Positions 53,843-61,558 of a stretch of 64,000 bases of DNA are shown piece after piece. This DNA comes from Cytophagales bacterium (GTDB lineage Bacteria; Bacteroidota; Bacteroidia; Cytophagales; Bernardetiaceae). Under the pieces are notes generated by a model. That model was not told the origin of the DNA. It ran no database searches and saw only the letters and a program-made list of their open reading frames with translations. The translations under genes were made by a program, and so were the position numbers. Each line of letters begins with the position of its first letter. Within the stretch, counting starts at the first letter, position 1. The stretch spans positions 29,452 through 93,451 of the forward strand of contig RDZD01000018.1 in assembly GCA_004293815.1 (NCBI GenBank), in the 5' to 3' direction.

Positions 53843-54823
53843 TTACTTTAGATGTTTATGTAGATAAAATTTTAGTGCCTGTAATGCGCGGACGGGTGCT
53901 GGCAAGTTGTTGTAGTGTAAGTGAGCAAAAGGCTGACTCTCGGCACCAAAAGAGGCGTAATAGTCCGCTATTTTGGGTTCTTGTGCGCTCTCAAAGTCCA
54001 AGAAAAGAGGCTTTCCCGCATTATCTTCTATTTCCCGATTCAAAAAGAATAAGCGGTGGTTCTCATGCCTATAATCGGGCAAGGCCGCATTGAAAAGATA
54101 AGTTATGTAAGAGCCATACTGCACAAATAACGCGCCTGATACTATTTCATGGCTCGAACTTAAGCCATAATAGAGACGAGTGAGTTTTTTTTCAGAAAGT
54201 ACTTCATATATTTTTTGGAGCAGTGCGTAAGCGGTTTGGCTCACGCCACCATTAATCTGTTTGGCGTGTATCCTTTCAAACAATGCAATAAGCGGCTCAA
54301 TGTTCTGGCCATATTCAAAACGAGGCATGGATAAGTCCTGATTTTTTAGTTCACGGCGGCGATCGCGGCGAAAATTAGCCCGAAGAAGTTCGTAGCTCTG
54401 ATTTAAATTCAGATGATGAGTGCGGTGTGTCTGCAAAATAAAGGCATTTGAAAAGCCCTGTGTTTCGCTCAAGTAGGTATCTAGGCTGCCCTGATAACTG
54501 GCTACGTAAAAAAAGTGTTGTTTTATTAGGTTTTCAATATTTAAAATCTGTTGCTCTGAGGGCGGTACGGTTCCAATAAAACCCAAATGTTGTATAAAAA
54601 GCGGTTGATAAACGGTCTTAAAGCCAAACTTGTAGCGAAAAGGTAAAGGAAAAACCCACTCATAACCTTGCGCATTTTTACAAACAATAGCCGCCAAGTG
54701 CTCGGCAACTGTATCTAAGTACCATAACTGATGATAAAACATTGCGTATGGGCACTGAAGAGTCAGCTCTGCCCACTTTTGGGGACAAATATCGGCGCGA
54801 TATATCAAAACCACTTGATTCAT
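53843..54823 (-). CDS. FemAB/GNAT-like acyltransferase, uncharacterised
   Basis: A 326-residue cytoplasmic protein in the FemAB-like part of the GNAT superfamily. Visible features are the N-terminal FYHQLWYLDTVAEHL, a basic RANFRRDRRRELKN patch, LYYGLSSSHEIVSGALFVQYGSYITYLFNA, and the C-terminal FLDFESAQEPKIADYYASFGA. The last is a typical acetyl-CoA/aminoacyl-tRNA-type GNAT pattern. Related enzymes attach amino acids or acyl groups to cell-wall precursors or amines; the substrate is unknown. It is last in a five-gene minus-strand operon after menE (26 bases). Confidence 0.72.
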   Translation of the reverse strand: MNQVVLIYRADICPQKWAELTLQCPYAMFYHQLWYLDTVAEHLAAIVCKNAQGYEWVFPLPFRYKFGFKTVYQPLFIQHLGFIGTVPPSEQQILNIENLIKQHFFYVASYQGSLDTYLSETQGFSNAFILQTHRTHHLNLNQSYELLRANFRRDRRRELKNQDLSMPRFEYGQNIEPLIALFERIHAKQINGGVSQTAYALLQKIYEVLSEKKLTRLYYGLSSSHEIVSGALFVQYGSYITYLFNAALPDYRHENHRLFFLNREIEDNAGKPLFLDFESAQEPKIADYYASFGAESQPFAHLHYNNLPAPVRALQALKFYLHKHLK

Positions 54824-54849
54824 ATAAGTTTACTCAGCCAAATCAGTGC

Positions 54850-55950
54850 CTAGTATTTTTGCGAACGCTCATTTATTTGCACCCGCAGCTCTTGCCTTTG
54901 TAGTTTACCAAATGTTGTGAGTGGTAAAGCCTCTAGCTCAAGGATTTGCTTAGGGGTATGATAGCGGGGAAGGTGCGAATTAGAGTAATCAAAAATAAAT
55001 TTTTGTACATCTGGTGAGAGCTTTTCTGTAATTACAAGAACAACGATTGAACCATATAGGTCAGACTTTAAATCGCTTACAGCCCATTCTTTTTTTAAAA
55101 TTCCGCTCAAAAAATGGCTTAGCTGCGCCTCAATCTGCTCAGGTGAAACTTTAATCCCTCCTGTGTTAATGACAAAATCAGCTCTGCCCACAAAGTCAAA
55201 CGTTTGTTCATCAATGATTTCTACCAAATCGTTGGTTTCTATAATCTGGCCATTGTAAGCAGTGGGGCTTTGGATACACAAACGTTTGTCCTTTGTAGCC
55301 CAAATACGAATTTCGGGACTAATGGTTTCAAAATGAGCTTGCTTTTGAGAACTGCTCAATCTTTTGAAGGCAATGTGAGAGAGCGTTTCCGTCATGCCGT
55401 AGGTATGAAAAAAGGCTGTTTTAGAGTCTGAAATGGCATTTAGCAAGTGCTTTGACACTGGGGCACCACCAATAAGCACAATACGGTGCTGCTCTAAAAA
55501 GTCTAGTTCTCCTTTTTCAATCACTGAATGAAGCTGAAGCGGCGAAATAGCTGTGAAATCTGCATGAAAATTTGAGGGAAGCCCCTTCCAAATAGCTTGT
55601 TGAGGTTTCTGTAAATAAATTCCCATGTTTAGTGTCAGTGCGCGGAGCAACAGCATGAAGCCACCCACAAACTGAACATTGAGAGGCAGTAGAGCCGTCA
55701 TACCATGTTGTAAAACAAGCTTTTCGGTGCTTAGTCTTATGCTGGCTTCTATGGCCTCTCGCTGCGCCCATACGGGCTTTGGTGTTCCTGTTGTACCAGA
55801 AGTGTGCAACAAGAAGGATGTTTGTCCGCTTCGCCAAGCTCTAATAATGCTCAGAACATCGCTCAAATAGGGGTCGGAAGGGAGTTCTTTGAGCCATTTT
55901 TCTATAGATTTGATTTGTCCCTGAAAAAACAAAGTGTTTGGCTCCAACAT
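54850..55950 (-). CDS. menE: o-Succinylbenzoate-CoA ligase-like AMP-binding enzyme
   Basis: An acyl-adenylate-forming enzyme of 366 residues, the short Bacteroidota MenE size, that activates o-succinylbenzoate in menaquinone synthesis. Motifs: the phosphate-binding loop LLHTSGTTGTPKPVWAQ at about 50-66, LIGGAPVSKHLL, FFHTYGMTETLSHIAF, the hinge FDFVGRADFVINTGGIKVSPEQIE and the C-terminal catalytic lysine in LTTFGKLQRQEL. The assignment rests on length and overall profile; menC/menB neighbours are absent. It lies 4 bases after the SDR gene. Confidence 0.82.
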   Translation of the reverse strand: MLEPNTLFFQGQIKSIEKWLKELPSDPYLSDVLSIIRAWRSGQTSFLLHTSGTTGTPKPVWAQREAIEASIRLSTEKLVLQHGMTALLPLNVQFVGGFMLLLRALTLNMGIYLQKPQQAIWKGLPSNFHADFTAISPLQLHSVIEKGELDFLEQHRIVLIGGAPVSKHLLNAISDSKTAFFHTYGMTETLSHIAFKRLSSSQKQAHFETISPEIRIWATKDKRLCIQSPTAYNGQIIETNDLVEIIDEQTFDFVGRADFVINTGGIKVSPEQIEAQLSHFLSGILKKEWAVSDLKSDLYGSIVVLVITEKLSPDVQKFIFDYSNSHLPRYHTPKQILELEALPLTTFGKLQRQELRVQINERSQKY

Positions 55951-55954
55951 GCTG

Positions 55955-56956
55955 TTATGGTTTAGGAAAAAAACGTGTATCTGTTAAACGTCCTTGATAC
56001 CAGTCTACATATTGCAAAACCGAGTGGGGCGTATCTACGAGAGCCTTATAGCCCAACTGTGCTTGTACTTTAGAGAGGTTCATAGTGAAAGACTTGGAGA
56101 GAATCGTTGCGCCATAACGTGTGATAGGTGGCTCCTCCGATGAACCTTTCAGCTTGAAAAAAAACTCGTAGAAAGCTCCTGCTATATATAAAACCAAAGG
56201 TGATATATTTTTGGGCGGAGGTGCAAGTCCTAAAGCGGTTAGGATATCATTAATCAGTTGTCCCAACTGCACAGGAGCTTCATTGGCCACGTTAAAAACC
56301 GTATATTGAGCGTTCAAATCTGCATTTAGACCAAGATATATCAACTCTGCTAGATTTTCTATACTCGTTACATTAACCACTGGACTTGTTTTGGGCAAAC
56401 GGAGCTTATTTTCTTGATAGGCTCTCAAAATTCGGGGCATGATGACAACATCACCCGCGCCAATGATGGCACGAGGCCGCAGTATAATTGCCTGAAAATT
56501 TTGATTTTTAAGGACTTGTTCACTCAAGTACTTTGTTTTGGCATAGTGGTTAATAAACTGTGTAGGGATTTCGCTCTCCAAGATGTTAAAGCGGTGTTCG
56601 TGTGTGGTATAAACGCTGGCAGAAGAAAGGTAGATAATTCGCTTTACTTCTACTTCTTTTGCCCATTGAGCCAACAGCTCTGTGACAAACACATTTTGCT
56701 TATAAAAATCCGAATAAGTCCCCCATGGAGCCGAAAGTGCCGCAGCGTGTATGACCTGCTCTACTTTTGGTAGCTTAGAATATGTTTGTGGATCTGTAAG
56801 GTCTAGGCATAAGCACTCAAAACCAGCTTGTTGGAGCTGTAAGACCTTTCTAGGGTTACGACCCACTCCTATGGCCAAGCAGTTATTGGCTTTTAAGAGC
56901 CAAAGCAGATAACGTCCCAACGCGCTTGTTGCGCCTGTTACCAAAACACGATACAC
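55955..56956 (-). CDS. NAD-dependent epimerase/dehydratase-like SDR
   Basis: Extended short-chain dehydrogenase of about 333 residues, acting on a sugar nucleotide or steroid-like substrate. It has the NAD motif VLVTGATSALGRYLL, IHAAALSAPWG, the YLSSASVY strand and the catalytic YxxxK in YAKTKYLSEQV. Start chosen as GTG at 56956, one base overlapping the xth stop (TAGTG), so initiation is probably coupled to termination. The alternative ATG at 57022 would add 22 residues within xth. The product is followed by menE. Confidence 0.85.
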   Translation of the reverse strand: MYRVLVTGATSALGRYLLWLLKANNCLAIGVGRNPRKVLQLQQAGFECLCLDLTDPQTYSKLPKVEQVIHAAALSAPWGTYSDFYKQNVFVTELLAQWAKEVEVKRIIYLSSASVYTTHEHRFNILESEIPTQFINHYAKTKYLSEQVLKNQNFQAIILRPRAIIGAGDVVIMPRILRAYQENKLRLPKTSPVVNVTSIENLAELIYLGLNADLNAQYTVFNVANEAPVQLGQLINDILTALGLAPPPKNISPLVLYIAGAFYEFFFKLKGSSEEPPITRYGATILSKSFTMNLSKVQAQLGYKALVDTPHSVLQYVDWYQGRLTDTRFFPKP

Positions 56957-57720
56957 TATTTTTTGAGTTCTAAAAGCACAGGACAATGATCGGAGTGCAT
57001 GGCTTGTGGCAGAATGACACAACGCGTAAGTCTATTTTCAAGCTCTTTGGCTGCCATTTGGTAATCTATTCGCCAGCCTAAATTTTTCCCGCGCGAGCCT
57101 GCACGGTAGCTCCACCACGTGTAATGGTGTGGCTCTTTATTGAAGTGGCGGAAGCTATCTATAAAACCTGTGTCTATGAACTTGGTGAGCCAAGCCCGTT
57201 CTTCTGGGAGAAAACCTGAAGAATTCTTATTACTGACAGGGTTATGAATGTCTATGGCCTGATGACAGATATTAAAATCACCGCAAATAACCAAATTGGG
57301 ATATTTTTTCTTGACTTCTTGTGCGTAAATCAAAAAATAATCCAACCACTTATATTTAAAAGCTTGTCTTTCGTCGCCAGTAGTGCCTGACGGCATGTAT
57401 ACACACATGACGGAGCATTGCTCAAAATCTGCTCTCAAGACACGCCCTTCAGCATCATAAATATCGACTCCGCAGCCAATTTCTACGCTCAAAGGCTTAG
57501 TTTTGCTCATAATAGCTGTGCCACTATAACCTTTTTTTTGAGCTGCATGCCAATAGACGTGATAACCGAGTTGTTCAAAGAGCGCGACCACTTCGGGATT
57601 GTAGTCTGCTTTGAGTTCTTGTATACAAATTACATCGGCATCGGTAGCCTTGAGCCAATCAATAAGTCCTTTTTGAATGGCCGCTCTGATGCCATTAAGA
57701 TTGTAAGAAAGAATTTTCAT
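56956..57720 (-). CDS. xth: Exodeoxyribonuclease III
   Basis: AP endonuclease and 3'-5' exonuclease for base-excision repair. The 254-residue protein has the EEP fold and all key residues: LNGIRAA at 8-14, QELKADY with the metal glutamate, GTAIMSK, CGDFNICH, YTWWSYR and HSDHCPVLLEL at the end. Start MKILSYNLNGIRAA is the family start. It lies 18 bases after the DtxR-like gene and overlaps the SDR gene by one base. Confidence 0.96.
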   Translation of the reverse strand: MKILSYNLNGIRAAIQKGLIDWLKATDADVICIQELKADYNPEVVALFEQLGYHVYWHAAQKKGYSGTAIMSKTKPLSVEIGCGVDIYDAEGRVLRADFEQCSVMCVYMPSGTTGDERQAFKYKWLDYFLIYAQEVKKKYPNLVICGDFNICHQAIDIHNPVSNKNSSGFLPEERAWLTKFIDTGFIDSFRHFNKEPHHYTWWSYRAGSRGKNLGWRIDYQMAAKELENRLTRCVILPQAMHSDHCPVLLELKK

Positions 57721-57738
57721 GGCTAAAAAACTAGAACA

Positions 57739-58449
57739 CTATGCGAGATTTTCTTCCTCAGATGATGGAATAAGCTGAAGGACAATATTTTTAGCGATTT
57801 TTTCAGAAACAAACACTTTTTTGAGTTGTTTACCAAAGAGTAAAACCATAGAACCGTCAAAACCACTTTTTTCAGCAATAATCACACGAAGCCCAAGCGA
57901 TATTTTGAGTGCGTCTAGGTGGTGAAGAAAAGGCGTGGACGAGTCTAAAACGCCTATAACTATTCCGCTTTCACCAGCGGGGCAGTCGTATAAAATGCGT
58001 CCAATGGATTCCGGGACTACCCCTTCCGAAGAAGGAATAGGATCGCCATGCGGATCGTATTTTGGGTGTCCTAAAAACTCATCAAGGCGTTCAGTGAGTA
58101 AGGGGGAGTTGACGTGCTCAAGCTGCTCAGCTACAATGTGCACTTCGTCCCATCTGAAATTAAGTGTATTGACTAAAAAACATTCCCAAAGTCTGTGTCG
58201 TCTGATAATCTCGAGAGCTTTTCTGATACCCAGAGGAGTTAGTTTTGCGCCATAGTACTTTTCATAGGTAACGTACTCTCTGTTTGCCAAACGTTTGAGC
58301 ATATCTGTTACTGATGCAGGTTTTGTGGATAGCTGTTCTGAAATGCTATTGGTGAAAACCATGCCATCTTTGACTTTTTCAGACAGCAAGTAAATACCTT
58401 TAAGGTAATTTTCTTCTGCTACAGTAAGTGGCTGAAACTCTTCTTTCAT
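57739..58449 (-). CDS. DtxR/MntR-family metal-dependent repressor
   Basis: A 236-residue iron or manganese sensor that represses uptake genes when metal is bound. The N-terminal winged helix-turn-helix (about 1-75; SISEQLSTKPASVTDMLKRLANREYV) is followed by the dimerisation domain with metal-site residues in RRHRLWECFLVNTLNFRWDEVHIVAEQLEHV. The C-terminal FeoA/SH3-like domain has SLGLRVIIAEKSGFDGSMVLLFG. It heads the operon xth-SDR-menE-FemAB-like. Which metal it senses cannot be decided. Confidence 0.9.
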   Translation of the reverse strand: MKEEFQPLTVAEENYLKGIYLLSEKVKDGMVFTNSISEQLSTKPASVTDMLKRLANREYVTYEKYYGAKLTPLGIRKALEIIRRHRLWECFLVNTLNFRWDEVHIVAEQLEHVNSPLLTERLDEFLGHPKYDPHGDPIPSSEGVVPESIGRILYDCPAGESGIVIGVLDSSTPFLHHLDALKISLGLRVIIAEKSGFDGSMVLLFGKQLKKVFVSEKIAKNIVLQLIPSSEEENLA

Positions 58450-58474
58450 ACCTCAAAATCAGTTATTAAACGTC

Positions 58475-58501
58475 CAAAATTAGTGACTTGATAAAGACCA
58501 A
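58475..58501 (-). promoter_or_regulatory. Promoter of the dtxR operon
   Basis: Read on the minus strand: TTG (58499-58501), a 16-base spacer and TAATTTTG (58475-58482). The ATG is 26 bases beyond the -7 element. A near-consensus Bacteroidota promoter. Confidence 0.55.
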
Positions 58502-58588
58502 GTTAAAGAAACGCTTCGCAAGGTAGTTATTAAATGGTAGCAGCACAACGTTTGGGTTGATTTTCCTCAAAAAATTATTACATAACAT

Positions 58589-58605
58589 TATTTTTGCTAA
58601 ATTTG
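58589..58605 (+). promoter_or_regulatory. -7-like elements before the first TPR-CHAT gene
   Basis: Two overlapping-region matches to TAnnTTTG: TATTTTTG (58589-58596) and TAAATTTG (58598-58605), 33-49 bases before ATG 58638. No well-spaced -33 seen. Confidence 0.4.
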
Positions 58606-58637
58606 CCTCATACATACATGCTCAAGTTCTTAAAGTC

Positions 58638-61525
58638 ATGAAGAAAATCACTTTGTTATGGTTATGTTTGCTCTTATCCTATAGCGCCCAAGCCCAAGCA
58701 AAATGGGAAACCGTGTTTCAAAAAGCCGATTCTCTGCAAAAAAGACAGATCTATAGAGACGCTATTCCAATTTTAGAGGGGGCATTAGCACTTTCCGAAA
58801 AGGAATTTGGAAAAACCAGCGAGCAGTACCTCAAGACGCGCAATTATCAAGGGTTCAGCAAGATTTTTGTAGAGAGTAAACGACAAACAGAAGAGTTTCT
58901 TAAAGACAATAAGCAGCTTATTGAGCAAGCACTGACCCCGAAGCATTCTTTGTATGCTTACGCTTTATATAATTTGGCTATTTTTTATTCTGTAACCGAG
59001 AATATCGCATTAGCTGAAGGTTTTTGTCGCCAAACTGTGATGTCCAGCAAAGAAAGTCTAGGGGAGCAAAGCAGCTTGTATCGTAAATCAGCCAAACGCC
59101 TTGGGGACTTGTGTCGTCGCTCAGGAAAATTGATTGAAGCAGAGCAGTGGTTAAAAGGTGTCTTACAAATAGAGAAAACGACTCTTGGCGAAAAGCACTT
59201 GGATTACATAGTCACAATTAATTTTTTAGGCGTTCTATACTCCGATATGGGGCAGTACATAAAATCAGAAACCTATTACAAAGAACATACTCAACTCATC
59301 AAACAATATTTTGGTGAAAAGCATCCAGAATATGCTAAATCTATCGCTAATCTAGCCGGTTTGTACAGTATGCTTGGTAATAGAAAACAGGCCGAGCAGT
59401 TATACAAACAAGCTATGACCATCTTGAAAGTAACTTCGGGCGAAAAAACACCAGATTATGCCCTGTTGATCAATAATTTGGCTATTGTTAACATGGCTAA
59501 TGGCGACTATACAGAAGCTGAGCAACTCTATAAACAGTCACTAGAAATCAGAAAAGAGCAATTAGGAACTCAAAGTTATGACTACTTAACCACTTATAAA
59601 AATCTGGCAGATTTATATACTACAATGGGTCTTTATTTTAAGGCAGAGAAAATGTATCTCGAGAGCATAGAGACCCTAAAAAAACAAGGCGATAGTTATA
59701 TGCATGCTTTTGGTGTAGTAGGTTTGAGTAGCTTATACCGTTTTGTAGGGCGATATAAGGAATCCAAAGAGCTACTAGAAGAAGTTTTAAGGTCGGGTAA
59801 GGGTAATTTTGGAGAAAAGCACTACTTCTACAATACGGCATCAGTACACCTGAGTACTTTGCACGTACAGATGGGCAACTATGAAGCCGCTGGGGCTTCT
59901 TTCATCAAAAGCCGCGCCTTATCCCATGCACTGATTCGCCAAAACTTTTCTTTTATGAGCGAACAAGAAAAAACGGATTATTTTAACAATCAAATCAAAG
60001 TATTGCTTGATAATTTTAGCAGTTTCGCCGTAGAGCAAAACAAATATTTGGCAGAGGCCTACGATACGCAATTGTTTACAAAGGGCATCTTGCTAGCTTC
60101 CACCCAAAAGATGAAAAACCGACTGCTGAATAGCAAGGATACGGTCGTCGTTCAAAAATATAAGCAATGGAACGCGCTCAAATCTGCCGTTAGTAAATAC
60201 TCGCAACTTACTAAAGAAGAGCTCGCGCAAAAAAACATCTCACTCGATAGCCTAGAAACCGCAAGCAATAATTTAGAAAAAGAACTCTCTCTTTTATCAG
60301 AGTCTTTTGCAAGCTTGGCCGATGCCAAAGAAATAACGTGGAAGGACGTACAAGCCAAACTCAAAAACAAGGAAGCTGCCATTGAAATCGTCCGAATCAA
60401 GCACTCTGGGATTGTAAAAACGGTTACAGATACCTCTGATTTGGCCAAAGCCCCCAACTTTCCGCAATATAAGCTTCAAGGCAGCACAGACACTGTCTAC
60501 TACGCCGCTCTGATTGTCAAGAAAAATTCTAAGCAGCCCGAACTGGTTTTGCTCAAGAATGGCAATGAGTTAGAAGACAAATATATACTCTATCAAAAAA
60601 ACATGATTGAGTACAAAGAAAAAGATATGCTCTCCTATGACCAGTTCTGGAAGCCCATAGCCGAAAATCTGAAAGGCATCAAAAAAGTGTATTTCTCACC
60701 TGACGGTGTTTATAACCAAGTCTCTTTGAATACCCTTCAAAACCCAAAAACAAAAAAATATCTTTTGCAAGAAATCCAGCTTCATTTAGTGAGCAATACC
60801 AAAGATATTTTGGCCTTCGGGAAAAATACCAATGTGAATCTGAAAGCAGAACTTTTGGGTTATCCCATTTACGATACCCAAAGATTTCAGATTTCAGACC
60901 CTGCGCAGCGTGCTTTGGTGGCAGACACCACCCGTGCCTTTGCCAATTTTCAGCAAGTGTCTTTGCTGCCTGGCACAAAACAAGAAGTAGAAAATATTTC
61001 AAAAATCCTATTTTCAGGAAGATATCAGGTAGAAGCTTTACTAGCCGAAAAAGCCACTGAAGAGAATATCAAAGGCATTCAAAGCCCCAAACTGTTGCAC
61101 TTGTCTACACATGGCTTTTTTGTAGATAAACGGGAAAAGAATGAAAAGATAGATCCCATGTTGCGTTCGGGACTTTTGCTGACGGGTGTGAGCGACTACA
61201 CACGCGCAGAAATCAAGCCTGACACAGAAGATGGAATTTTAACTTGGTGGTGCTTTCGGCCTGCGAAACTGGTTTGGGGGATATCAAGGCAGGCGAAGGC
61301 GTGTATGGTTTGCAACGCGCTTTCCGCGCAGCTGGGGCTAAGAGCCTCATTATGTCGCTTTGGAAAGTGGACGATGCCGTTACGCAGAAGCTCATGACAA
61401 GCTTTTATAGCCGTTATGCCCAGCACGGGCAGGCGCGCCGTGCTTTTCAAGAAGCTCAACTAGACATCAAAAAGCAACATCCTGAGCCCTATTTTTGGGG
61501 TGCTTTTGTAATGAGTGGTGAATAA
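58638..61525 (+). pseudogene. Exported TPR-CHAT protein, copy 1, frameshifted in the CHAT domain
   Basis: Signal peptide (MKKITLLWLCLLLSYSAQAQA) at ATG 58638, then at least six TPR units (about 100-420; repeating AEQLYKQAMTIL and GDYTEAEQLYKQSLEI-type helices), a helical linker and a C-terminal caspase-like CHAT domain. The catalytic His is in LLHLSTHGFF at about residue 820, in the first frame. The Cys motif [11 protein letters not shown] lies in a different frame beginning at about 61240. Comparison with the usual CHAT order DGILT-about 14 [17 protein letters not shown] shows that roughly 40-45 bases are missing between them, a (3n+1)-base loss. The second frame runs to a stop at 61525. As sequenced the dyad is not joined, so copy 1 is probably inactive, unless this is an assembly error. 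Confidence 0.8.
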
Positions 61526-61558
61526 TTGAATGTGTTAAACTGTAATTTCTCTGGATAC

